A stretch of DNA of 64,000 nt, taken from positions 620,001-684,000 of the forward strand of contig NZ_CP046622.1 in assembly GCF_009755665.1 (NCBI RefSeq), read 5' to 3'. The translations under genes and the position numbers were made by a program. A model generated the notes under the pieces. The model had not been told where the DNA came from and did no database searches. It saw only the letters and a program-made list of their open reading frames with translations. This stretch comes from Variovorax paradoxus (GTDB lineage: Bacteria > Pseudomonadota > Gammaproteobacteria > Burkholderiales > Burkholderiaceae_C). Every line of letters starts with the position of its first letter. Position 1 is the first letter of the stretch. Shown here one piece after another: positions 8,691-16,315 of this stretch.

Positions 8691-10382
8691 ATGATTCATA
8701 TCGCTGTCATCACCCGGCAAGGCGCCCCGGCGGGGCAGGCCATTGCCGCCGATTTCGGCCCCAACGGGGGCACCATCGGACGTGCGGACACCAACACGCT
8801 GGTGCTCGACGACCCGGACCGCACGGTGTCGCGCGTGCATGCGCAGGTGCTGTGCCGCGACGGCCAGTATTTCGTGATCGACCGGGGCAGCAATCCGATG
8901 CAGTGCAACGGGGTGCCGCTGGGCTCCGGCAAGGAAGCACCGCTTACCGACGGCACGCAGCTCGTGGTGGGCAGCTTCGAGCTTCGTGTGCGCGCGATGG
9001 CCGGCGCGGCTGCTCCTTCGCTTGCCGTGCCCAACACGGTAATGAAAGCGCCCGTGCCCGCATCGGCGGCGGCGGCATCGAGCGACGATCCTTTTGCCGA
9101 CCTGCTGGCGGGCCTTGCACCGCCGGCACCGGCGGCCGCGGCCAAGGTATCGCCGCCCGCGGCTGCGGAGCCGACCGATTCATTGTTGTTTGCCGACCCG
9201 ATGCAGAGCGGATCGCGCAATGCACAGGCTGCGCAGATCGACCCGTTCGCCAATCTGCTGGGAACCGCACCTTCTTCACCGGCGCCTGCAGGCGGCCTTG
9301 GCGCGCTCGACGATTTTTCCGACCTGGGCGCCCCGCCCGCGAGCGGCAAGGCCGCGGGCATCGACGAGCTGTTCGGCGGCATGGGCGGTGGGGGAGGCAT
9401 CGGCGGCGATCCGCTCTCGCTTTCTCCGCTGGCGGATCCGCTGCTGCAGCCCAACACGGCGTCCGATGCCGATCCGCTGGCGGCGCTGCAGCGCGCGGCG
9501 CCGGCCACGCCGGTGCCGCGCGCCGACCATTTGCCCATCGACCAGTTCGGCTTCACCCCGCCGAAGGCGATCGACGCGCCACGGCCGCAGCTGCCGCAGT
9601 TCGACGACGTCACGGGCCAGCCGATCCGCATCAGCGGGCCGGAGGTTTCTTCTCTCGGCGGACCGAACGATGCGCCCGAGCTGCTGGCAGCGCCCCCGCC
9701 ACCTCCTGCGCCTCGGTCGCCATCGACACAGCCGCTGCCCACGCCGGCGCCGGTCGCCAGGGCGGCACCCGCAATGCAGCGCACCGCTTCCGACGACGAA
9801 CTGCTCGCGGCCTTTCTGCGGGGGCTCGGCAGCACGCACCAGGCGCCGGAGATGCTCACGCCGGGCCTCATGGAGCGCATCGGCACGATTCTTCGCGGCG
9901 CCACCGAGGGCACGCTGCAGCTGCTGCTCACGCGCCAGGAGTTCAAGCGCGAGGTGCGTGCCGAGGTCACGATGATTGCGTCGCAGGCCAACAACCCGCT
10001 CAAGTTTTCGCCCACCGTCGATGTCGCGCTGGCCCACCTGCTCGGCCCCGGCGTGCGCGGCTTCATGCCGCCGGAGGCTGCCATGCGCGATGCCTTCAAC
10101 GACCTGCGCGCGCACCAGTTCGGTGTGATGGTGGGCATGCGCGCGGCGCTGGCGCATGTCATTGCGCGCTTCGAGCCCGACGAGCTCGAGAAGAAGATCA
10201 GCGCGAGGTCGGCGCTCGACGCGCTCTTCAGCGCCAACCGCAAGGCCAAGCTCTGGGACCAGTTCGTGGCGCTGTATGGCGGCATCGCGAGCGAAGCCGA
10301 GGACGATTTCCACAGCCTCTTCGGCAAGGCCTTTCTCGAGGCCTACGAAGAACAGATGGCGCGCCTGAAGTCCGACGCCTGA
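8691..10382 (+). CDS. tagH: T6SS FHA-domain protein TagH
   Basis: 563 residues from ATG 8691; an upstream in-frame TTG at 8646 lacks a ribosome site and would add residues before the FHA strand. Residues about 5-105 are an FHA phosphothreonine-binding domain (GTIGRADTNTLVLDD, TVSRVHAQV). Residues about 105-370 are an Ala/Pro-rich low-complexity linker. The C-terminal 190 residues are the T6SS-specific TagH/ImpI C-domain (LLAAFLRGLG, LMERIGTILRGATEGTLQLL, ending YEEQMARLKSD). It acts in post-translational activation of T6SS assembly. The phosphatase gene follows; no kinase (PpkA) gene is in the window. Confidence 0.92.
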   Translation: MIHIAVITRQGAPAGQAIAADFGPNGGTIGRADTNTLVLDDPDRTVSRVHAQVLCRDGQYFVIDRGSNPMQCNGVPLGSGKEAPLTDGTQLVVGSFELRVRAMAGAAAPSLAVPNTVMKAPVPASAAAASSDDPFADLLAGLAPPAPAAAAKVSPPAAAEPTDSLLFADPMQSGSRNAQAAQIDPFANLLGTAPSSPAPAGGLGALDDFSDLGAPPASGKAAGIDELFGGMGGGGGIGGDPLSLSPLADPLLQPNTASDADPLAALQRAAPATPVPRADHLPIDQFGFTPPKAIDAPRPQLPQFDDVTGQPIRISGPEVSSLGGPNDAPELLAAPPPPPAPRSPSTQPLPTPAPVARAAPAMQRTASDDELLAAFLRGLGSTHQAPEMLTPGLMERIGTILRGATEGTLQLLLTRQEFKREVRAEVTMIASQANNPLKFSPTVDVALAHLLGPGVRGFMPPEAAMRDAFNDLRAHQFGVMVGMRAALAHVIARFEPDELEKKISARSALDALFSANRKAKLWDQFVALYGGIASEAEDDFHSLFGKAFLEAYEEQMARLKSDA

Positions 10383-10435
10383 ACGTCGCCCCTCAAGCAC
10401 AACTGCAACAGCATCAGCAAACGCGAGGCATCCGC

Positions 10436-11227
10436 TTGGAAATCGAAATCGTCACGCTGTCCAGACAGGGCGGCCGCAGTTACAACGAGGACGTGCACGG
10501 CCACTGGCATGACGAGCGCTATGTCGCCTGCCTGGTGGCCGATGGCGCCGGCGGGCACGGCGGCGGCGACGTGGCGGCAGCCACCGTGCGCAGCAGCGCG
10601 CTGGGCGGCTTCTCGGCCGCGCCGAGCCTGGACGAAGCGAGCCTGCGCGCGCTGGTCGAGCAGGCCAACCGCGACGTGGTGGCGCGCCAGGCGGAGGGCG
10701 GCAAGCTCGCGGGCATGCGCTCGACCATCGTGTTTGCGGCCATCGACCTGGAGAGCGAGGCGCTGGCCTGGGTGCACAGCGGGGACAGCCGGGCCTACCT
10801 GTTTCGCGGCGGCGCCATCGTGGCGCGGACCACCGATCACAGCCTGGTGCAGCAGATGGTGGCGGGCGGCATGCTCGACGAGGAAGGCGCGCGCCTGCAT
10901 CCGCAGCGCAACATGCTGCTGTCCGCGCTGGGATCGATCGAGGAGGCGCCGGATATTGCGGTGTCCGACCGCATGCGGCTGCTGCCCGGCGACGTGCTGC
11001 TGCTGTGCAGCGATGGCGTGTGGGAGCCGCTGGGCGACGAGTGCCTGATCGACACGCTGCATGCCTCCCGCACACCCAGCCAGTGGACCGAGCTGATCGA
11101 CGCGAAGGTGAGGGCCAACGCCAAGCAGGGCCACGACAACTACACGGCGCTCACGCTGTGGGTGATCGAGGACGAGGGCGACGATGTGACGCGGCTGCTG
11201 CCGGAGAACGTTGTGCCGGACGCCTGA
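10436..11227 (+). CDS. pppA: PP2C-family Ser/Thr phosphatase of the T6SS threonine phosphorylation pathway
   Basis: 263 residues from a TTG at 10436, with GAGG about 8 bases upstream; no ATG or GTG is suitably placed. The PP2C metal-binding motifs are present in order: GRSYNEDVHG, VADGAGGHGGGDVAA, VHSGDSRAYLFRGG, LLLCSDGVWEPL and GHDNYTALTLW. In other T6SS loci the PppA phosphatase reverses PpkA phosphorylation of FHA partners. It is co-directional with tagH, 53 bases downstream. A substrate in this organism is inferred, not shown. Confidence 0.9.
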   Translation: MEIEIVTLSRQGGRSYNEDVHGHWHDERYVACLVADGAGGHGGGDVAAATVRSSALGGFSAAPSLDEASLRALVEQANRDVVARQAEGGKLAGMRSTIVFAAIDLESEALAWVHSGDSRAYLFRGGAIVARTTDHSLVQQMVAGGMLDEEGARLHPQRNMLLSALGSIEEAPDIAVSDRMRLLPGDVLLLCSDGVWEPLGDECLIDTLHASRTPSQWTELIDAKVRANAKQGHDNYTALTLWVIEDEGDDVTRLLPENVVPDA

Positions 11228-11240
11228 CTACGGTCAAAAC

Positions 11241-11289
11241 AAAAAAACTGGGGCTGAAGCGCCGCCCACGCAACGGACGCTTCAGCCCC
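11241..11289 (-). terminator. Intrinsic terminator of the tssA-hcp operon
   Basis: A perfect 12-base stem (11250-11261 with 11278-11289, GGGGCTGAAGCG) has a 16-base loop. Read on the minus strand it is followed by seven T's (11247-11241). It sits just past the 3' end of the last minus-strand gene and also separates it from the convergent phosphatase gene. Confidence 0.85.
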
Positions 11290-11344
11290 TGGCTGTTGCC
11301 CGGACGGGCGGCGGCATTTCAGATGCCACCTGTGGCGGGAACCT

Positions 11345-11857
11345 TCATGCGGTGGCGTAGCTGTACTTGCTGGCCGTCTTCTTCACCCGCTTCAGCGCAC
11401 TGCGCAGCAATTGGGGCATGTCTTGCCGGTTCGGCAGGTTGCTGTAGTTGTCAATGCCCTGCTCCTCGCAGAAGTTGCCGCAGCCGTTGTTGAGCAGGTC
11501 GAGCGCATAGCGCGACTTGCTCACCGTGCTGGACGCACCGGGCGCCCGGAACGGATCGAAGATGCCATCCGCCAGGACCTTCTGCCCACGCGCGATCATC
11601 TGCCCCTGGAAGTGCGTGATGTGCTTCTGCGTGATTGGCCCCTTGTAGCCGTCCACGACGATCACCTCGGTCTGGTCCGGAGGCGGGTCGAAATCGTGGT
11701 TGAAGCCCATCAGCTCGTAATAGAAGATCTTGAACAGGGCCTGCACCAGCATCACGTCCTCGCGCGTGTTGGAGCCGATATGGCCAACCGACCAATCGAT
11801 GTTGTAGGCGGTGAGCAGCCTGCCGCTGCTGCCGATAACTGGAGTGCTGAATGCCAT
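11345..11857 (-). CDS. Unrecognised protein downstream of hcp, peptidoglycan-binding-like fold
   Basis: 170 residues from the ATG at 11857, which has GGAG 8 bases upstream; an upstream start at 11899 would add 14 residues with no ribosome site. The centre reads VGHIGSNTREDVMLVQALF, VVDGYKGPITQKHITHFQGQ, the pattern of a PG_binding_1 domain (pairs of helices with a G-x-x-T and F-Q motif). There is no signal peptide. It is 82 bases downstream of hcp and ends at the operon terminator. It may be a Hcp-carried cargo or a partner; this is inference. Confidence 0.6.
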   Translation of the reverse strand: MAFSTPVIGSSGRLLTAYNIDWSVGHIGSNTREDVMLVQALFKIFYYELMGFNHDFDPPPDQTEVIVVDGYKGPITQKHITHFQGQMIARGQKVLADGIFDPFRAPGASSTVSKSRYALDLLNNGCGNFCEEQGIDNYSNLPNRQDMPQLLRSALKRVKKTASKYSYATA

Positions 11858-11939
11858 TGCGTTGCTCCGGTGTGGAAACGCGGGACCGGACCTCGGCACG
11901 CTGTGCGCCCGAGTCCGGACTCGACGAATCCGTTGTCCG

Positions 11940-12419
11940 TCAGCGGGTTTCGGTGGTCGGCACGTTCCAGCCGAACTTCACTTCACCGCCGCCCGCGCCC
12001 TTGTCGTCCTGGGCCTTGTAGGCGAACTCGATGTCCTTGAACGAACAAAGCACCTGTTCCTGCACGTCGCCGCCTTGCGCGCCGCCGGGGCTCACGCCGG
12101 AAATGAAGACTTCCTTCAGCGTGACCTTGAGGTATTCCTGCTGGCCTTCACCCGACTTGCGGCAGGTCATGACCATGTCCTTGAAGTGCTTGCCGCTCAC
12201 GCAGTTCTTGGCCAGTACGGGGGAGGCCTTGTCGTAGGCATGCGTGAAGTGAAACTCGCCCGGCGTGGCCTTGCCCTTGCCGGAACCGCCGCCGGAGCCT
12301 GCGCCGGATGCGTTGCTCACGTTCCAGGACCACGACGAAATCTCGATCTCGTCCTTGTGGTCCTTGTGGGAAGCCTCGCCCTTGACGCCGTCGAGCTTGA
12401 TGTGAAAGTCAGAAGACAT
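11940..12419 (-). CDS. hcp: T6SS tube protein Hcp
   Basis: 159 residues with a strong AAGGAG ribosome site. The typical Hcp opening (SSDFHIKLDGVKGEASHKDH, IEISSWSWNVSN) and later FTHAYDKASPVLAKNCVSGKH and EYLKVTLKEVFISGV are present. Hexameric rings of Hcp stack into the inner tube of the T6SS. A Gly/Ser-rich loop (GAGSGGGSGKGK) interrupts the N-terminal half, as in other Hcp1 proteins. Gene order tssA-tssB-tssC-hcp is classical. A 151-base gap with a small hairpin separates it from tssC. Confidence 0.97.
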   Translation of the reverse strand: MSSDFHIKLDGVKGEASHKDHKDEIEISSWSWNVSNASGAGSGGGSGKGKATPGEFHFTHAYDKASPVLAKNCVSGKHFKDMVMTCRKSGEGQQEYLKVTLKEVFISGVSPGGAQGGDVQEQVLCSFKDIEFAYKAQDDKGAGGGEVKFGWNVPTTETR

Positions 12420-12435
12420 GTTCCTACTCCTTGGG

Positions 12436-12453
12436 GCCCGATTGCATTCGGGC
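12436..12453 (-). promoter_or_regulatory. Small hairpin in the hcp leader
   Basis: GCCCGA (12436-12441) pairs with TCGGGC (12448-12453) over a 6-base loop, directly upstream of the hcp ribosome site. It could mark RNA processing or mRNA stabilisation that raises hcp expression over tssC. No T-run follows, so it is not a convincing terminator. Confidence 0.3.
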
Positions 12454-12570
12454 GGTTGATGATCGAGATGAAGACGATGGCTGCCGGCAAGTCGCCTTTG
12501 GGAGAGATGCGCGGCAGCTACTGAGAGAACGAAACGGAACCGGGAATTTCAATAAATTTCAAAGGACTTT

Positions 12571-14067
12571 TCAGCCGGCTCCCTTGGCCGTGGGCAGCTT
12601 GGAGACCAGCCGCAGCGAGACGGTGAGACCTTCGAGCTGGTAGTGCGGACGCAGGAAGAACTTGGAGGTGTAGTAGCCCGGGTTGCCCTCGACCTCTTCC
12701 ACCACCACTTCGGCGGCCGCCAGCGGCTTTTGCGACTTCGTGATCTCCGACGAGTTGGCCGGATCGCCGTCGACGTAGTTCATGATCCATTTGTTGAGCC
12801 AGCGCTGCATGTCCTCGCGCTCCTTGAAGCTGCCGACCTTGTCGCGCACGATGCACTTGAGGTAGTGCGCAAAGCGGTTGCAGGCAAAGAGATAGGGCAG
12901 GCGAGCCGCCAGGTTGGCATTGGCCGTGGCGTCCGGGTCGTCGTATTCCGCGGGCTTGTTCAGCGACTGCGCGCCGATGAAGGCCGCGAAGTCGGAGTTC
13001 TTGCGGTGGATCATCGACAGCAGCCCGGCCTTGGAGAGCTCGGCTTCGCGACGGTCGCTGATCGCGATCTCGGTGGGGCACTTCTGGTCCACGCCGCCGT
13101 CGTCGCTCGGGAAGGTGTGCAGCGGCAGGTTTTCCACCGCGCCGCCCGATTCGATGCCGCGGATGCGCGAGCCCCAGCCATAGAGCTTGTACGAGCGGTT
13201 GATGTTGGTCGCCATTGCATAGGCCGCGTTGGCCCAGGCGTACTTGCTGTGGTCGGCTCCGGCGGTGTCTTCCTCGAAGTCGAACTCCTCCACCGGATTG
13301 GTGTTGGCGCCATAGGGCGTGCGCGCCAGGAAGCGCGGCATGCAAAGACCCAGGTACTTGGAGTCGTCCGACTCGCGCAGGCTGCGCCAGCCGGCGTATT
13401 CGGGCGTCAGAAAAATCTTGGTCAGGTCGCGCGGGTTGGCGAGCTCCTGCCACGATTCCATCTGCATCAGGTTGGGGCTTGCGCCGGTGATGAAGGGCGC
13501 ATGCGCGGAGGCGGCGATCTTGGCCATCTCGCCGAGCAGTTCCACATCCGGCGGGCTCTGGTCGAAGTGGTAGTCGCCGACGATGGCGCCGAAGGGCTCG
13601 CCGCCGAACTGGCCGTACTCCTGTTCGTAGATTTTCTTGAACATCGGGCTCTGGTCCCACGCGGCGCCCTTGAACTTCTTCAGGTTCTTGGCCAGCTCCT
13701 GCTTGGAGATGTCCATCACGCGGATCTTGAGGTTCTCGTCCGTCTCGGTGTTGTTCACCATGTAGTGCAGGCCGCGCCATGCGCTCTCGAGCTTCTGGTA
13801 CTCGGGGTGGTGAATGACCTTGTTGACCTGTTCGGTGAGCTTGGCGTCGATCGCGGCGATCATGGCCTGGATCGACTTGGTCACGTCCTTGCCGATCACG
13901 GTGCTGTTGCTCAGTGCCTGCTGTGCGAGCGTGAGCACCGCGGCTTCGACGGCGCTCTTGGCTTCGTCGCTGCGCGGCTTGAATTCCTTTTGCAGCAGCG
14001 ACGAGAAGTCGCTCCCCGCATAGGCAACGTCTTTCAGTGCGCTCTGTTGTTCGAGTGCGTCGGCCAT
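12571..14067 (-). CDS. tssC: T6SS contractile sheath large subunit TssC
   Basis: 498 residues, the usual TssC/VipB length, with a GAGGAG ribosome site. Recognisable blocks are HHPEYQKLESAWRGLHYMV, EYGQFGGEPFGAIVGDYHF, the central PFITGASP, LTKIFLTPEYAGWRSLRES, RFLARTPYG and the C-terminal NPGYYTSKFFLRPHYQLEGL. With TssB it forms the sheath around the Hcp tube whose contraction drives secretion. It lies 40 bases after tssB. Confidence 0.98.
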   Translation of the reverse strand: MADALEQQSALKDVAYAGSDFSSLLQKEFKPRSDEAKSAVEAAVLTLAQQALSNSTVIGKDVTKSIQAMIAAIDAKLTEQVNKVIHHPEYQKLESAWRGLHYMVNNTETDENLKIRVMDISKQELAKNLKKFKGAAWDQSPMFKKIYEQEYGQFGGEPFGAIVGDYHFDQSPPDVELLGEMAKIAASAHAPFITGASPNLMQMESWQELANPRDLTKIFLTPEYAGWRSLRESDDSKYLGLCMPRFLARTPYGANTNPVEEFDFEEDTAGADHSKYAWANAAYAMATNINRSYKLYGWGSRIRGIESGGAVENLPLHTFPSDDGGVDQKCPTEIAISDRREAELSKAGLLSMIHRKNSDFAAFIGAQSLNKPAEYDDPDATANANLAARLPYLFACNRFAHYLKCIVRDKVGSFKEREDMQRWLNKWIMNYVDGDPANSSEITKSQKPLAAAEVVVEEVEGNPGYYTSKFFLRPHYQLEGLTVSLRLVSKLPTAKGAG

Positions 14068-14107
14068 GGTGTTTCTCCTCGGAATCCAGTGTGTCTGTCG
14101 AATGGGG

Positions 14108-14620
14108 TCAGGCGGCGGGCGCGCTGTCTTCGGGCTTCTTGCTGGCGGCCAGCGTCTGCAGCAGCGCAGGGTCTTCCAGCACCTTGGCGAGAAGCTCTTC
14201 CGCGCCGCCCTTGCCGTCCATGTACGTCACGAGGTTCGACAGCTGCGTGCGTGCCTCGAGCAGCTTGTTGAGCGCGCCGACCTTGCGCGCGACGGCGGCG
14301 GGGGAGAAGTCCTCCATGTTCTCGAAGGTGAGCTCGACCTTCAGGTCGCCTTCGCCCGTCAGCGAGTTCTCCACGGCGAAGGCGGCGCGCGGCTTCATGG
14401 CCTTCATGCGCGAGTCGAAGTTGTCGACGTCGAACTCCAGGAACTTGCGATCGGCCACCGGGGCGAGCGGATCGGCCGGCTTGCCGGACAGATCGGCCAG
14501 CACGCCCATGACGAACGGCAGCTGGATCTTCTTCTCGGCGCCGTAGAGTTCCACGTCGTATTCGATCTGCACGCGTGGCGCCCGGTTGCGGGCGATGAAT
14601 TTCTGACTGCTCTTGGCCAT
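14108..14620 (-). CDS. tssB: T6SS contractile sheath small subunit TssB
   Basis: 170 residues from ATG 14620 with AAGGAG 7 bases upstream; the longer open frame upstream is a shadow of tssA. The family start (MAKSSQKFIARNRAPRVQI) and blocks IQLPFVMGVLADLSG, DRKFLEFDVDNFDSRM and LEARTQLSNLVTYMDGK are clear. It pairs with TssC in the sheath. The 68-base gap from tssA and 40-base gap to tssC fit one operon. Confidence 0.97.
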   Translation of the reverse strand: MAKSSQKFIARNRAPRVQIEYDVELYGAEKKIQLPFVMGVLADLSGKPADPLAPVADRKFLEFDVDNFDSRMKAMKPRAAFAVENSLTGEGDLKVELTFENMEDFSPAAVARKVGALNKLLEARTQLSNLVTYMDGKGGAEELLAKVLEDPALLQTLAASKKPEDSAPAA

Positions 14621-14688
14621 GGCGATGCTCCTTGCGGGAATGAATGGGATGGGTCGGTGAACTGAAGGCTGAAGGGGAGAGGGCAGGC

Positions 14689-15726
14689 CTATTCGGACGG
14701 GCGCTTGCCCGTCACGTTTTCGATGGTGTCCATCGCGTTCGGGGCGAGGTTGGCCATGATCTCGAGGAAGCTCACGCCGATGAGCTTCTTGGCGCGATCG
14801 ATCAGGAGCGGGGCCGGATTGCCGGGCTCCGCTTGCTCCAGGTAGCGGATCACGCGATCGAGCATCTGCAGCGCGTCCTGGCGGCTCTGGATCTCGCCGC
14901 GCATGGCCGCGGTGCGGGCCGCACCGGCGGCGGCATCCTGCAGCGCTGTGCCTTCGTCCGCCGCAGACGCTCCGCCGATCTCGGCCGCACCAGATGCAGC
15001 GCCGCAGGCTTTGGCCAGCACACGGCCGATGGTGCGCAATGCACCCAGGTTGACGGCGTCGGAGCGGCCGGTGCGATCGAGCAGCAGCGCTTGCAGCTTC
15101 TCGACCAGCGCAGGCACTTCCATTGCAGCCTGCAGGCGCTCGGGTTGGTGCGCCTGGAGCGCCTCCAGGCCGCCCTGGATCTGCGACATCGAGTAGGTGG
15201 CCTCGCCGCCCACGGCGTTCAGCGCGCCGTGCGCAATGGCGATGTCGCGCACGCGGATCTGTCCCACGCCGGGCGCCATGCCGACTTGCGCGTCGTACAG
15301 GTCGCGCAGCACCATGTTCTCGTCCCACAGCGGTGCCAGTGCATTGAGCCGCATGGTGGGGTCGTTGTCGTCGTCGGCATCGAGCGTTGGATGTATGCCG
15401 TCCCAGAAGCGATCGAAGAGGCCGATCAGCAATTGAAGCCCCGCGTTGAAGCCGGGCACGCCCTGCAGCCGCGTGGCCGCGCGCAAGAGCAGCACGGCGG
15501 CGCGCACGTCCTTGCTGCGGCGCAGGATGGCGTCGGCCTGCTCGGCCACGTCGCGCCACTCGGGCTCCACCGCGGGAATGACGGTGTCGCCGAACTGCTG
15601 CTCTGGCTTGCGCTGCGAAGCCGCGGCCAGCGCGGTAAAGGCCGCGTCGTACTCCAGATCTTCACCGCACGGCGATGCCTCGCCGATGGGCGTGAGCAGG
15701 GCTTCGACAAGTTCGTTGGTCAGCAT
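14689..15726 (-). CDS. tssA: T6SS assembly protein TssA
   Basis: 345 residues from ATG 15726; the frame stays open to 15915 but that extension would overlap tssJ on the other strand. The N-terminus holds the ImpA_N domain (LLTPIGEASPCGEDLEYD, then FWDGIHPTLDADDDNDPTMRLNAL). The short C-terminal domain ends in LDRVIRYLEQAEPGNPAPLL and FLEIMANLAPNAMDTIENV, the type that caps the baseplate and growing sheath. First gene of the minus-strand operon. Its promoter overlaps that of tssJ. Confidence 0.95.
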   Translation of the reverse strand: MLTNELVEALLTPIGEASPCGEDLEYDAAFTALAAASQRKPEQQFGDTVIPAVEPEWRDVAEQADAILRRSKDVRAAVLLLRAATRLQGVPGFNAGLQLLIGLFDRFWDGIHPTLDADDDNDPTMRLNALAPLWDENMVLRDLYDAQVGMAPGVGQIRVRDIAIAHGALNAVGGEATYSMSQIQGGLEALQAHQPERLQAAMEVPALVEKLQALLLDRTGRSDAVNLGALRTIGRVLAKACGAASGAAEIGGASAADEGTALQDAAAGAARTAAMRGEIQSRQDALQMLDRVIRYLEQAEPGNPAPLLIDRAKKLIGVSFLEIMANLAPNAMDTIENVTGKRPSE

Positions 15727-15727
15727 G

Positions 15728-15755
15728 TTGCCTGTTCGAGTTGGCTGGTGATAAT
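15728..15755 (+). promoter_or_regulatory. Candidate promoter of tssJ
   Basis: TTGCCT (15728-15733), a 16-base spacer and GATAAT (15750-15755) lie 43 bases upstream of tssJ. It overlaps face to face with the tssA promoter in the only 71 bases between the two divergent genes. Confidence 0.45.
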
Positions 15756-15779
15756 CAAAGATGCAGCAGAACCGGTCAA
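15751..15779 (-). promoter_or_regulatory. Candidate promoter of tssA operon
   Basis: On the minus strand TTGACC (15779-15774) is followed by a 17-base spacer and GATTAT (15756-15751), ending 25 bases before the tssA start. The -10 shares its bases with the opposite-strand -10 of the tssJ promoter. Confidence 0.5.
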
Positions 15780-15797
15780 TGCAACGAAGGGAATAGC

Positions 15798-16310
15798 ATG
15801 CGCACGCTGGGTACACGCCATTCGTCCTATGGACGCTCTTTCGCTGCGGTCTCGCGGCGCCTTGCACTGGCCTCCGGCCTGGTGTTGACGGGTGTGCTGC
15901 TCGCAGGCTGCGCACCCAAGCCCGTGGTCACGACGGTGTCGATCACGCTGGTTGCGGGTGCCGATGCCAACCCCGATGCGCGCGGCCGCGCTTCGCCGCT
16001 CACGGTGCGCGTGTATGCATTGAAGTCGCCCGGCCCGTTCGAAGGCGCCGACTTCTTCTCGCTGTTCGAAAAAGACCAGGCCACGCTGGGCGCAGAGCTC
16101 GTGCAGCGCGAAGAAATGCTGCTGCGCCCGGGCGAGACCCGCAAGCTCGACCTCACCTTGCCGCCCGATGCCAAGGCCATCGGCGTGATGGCGGCGTTCC
16201 GTGACCTGGACCGTGCGCGCTGGCGCGAAGTGCGCCCGGTGCAAACCGGCAAGGCCCAGGCCATGACGGTGACCTTCGGCGCTCGCCAGATCCGCGTCGA
16301 GAGCAAGTAG
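15798..16310 (+). CDS. tssJ: T6SS outer-membrane lipoprotein TssJ
   Basis: 170 residues from ATG 15798 with GAAGGGA upstream. A lipoprotein signal with an N-region of several Arg and His, a hydrophobic stretch and lipobox LLAGC places the lipidated Cys at residue 38. The mature part shows the transthyretin-like TssJ pattern: ANPDARGRASPLTVRVYALK, FEGADFFSLFEKDQATLG, EEMLLRPGETRKLDLTL. TssJ anchors the TssL-TssM envelope complex to the outer membrane. It is divergent from tssA and convergent with the TssM-like gene. Confidence 0.95.
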   Translation: MRTLGTRHSSYGRSFAAVSRRLALASGLVLTGVLLAGCAPKPVVTTVSITLVAGADANPDARGRASPLTVRVYALKSPGPFEGADFFSLFEKDQATLGAELVQREEMLLRPGETRKLDLTLPPDAKAIGVMAAFRDLDRARWREVRPVQTGKAQAMTVTFGARQIRVESK

Positions 16311-16315
16311 CCGTT

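Noticed and set aside
12643..14271. 542-codon open frame antisense to tssC
   Set aside because: Shadow of a well-identified gene; no ribosome site and no domain pattern.
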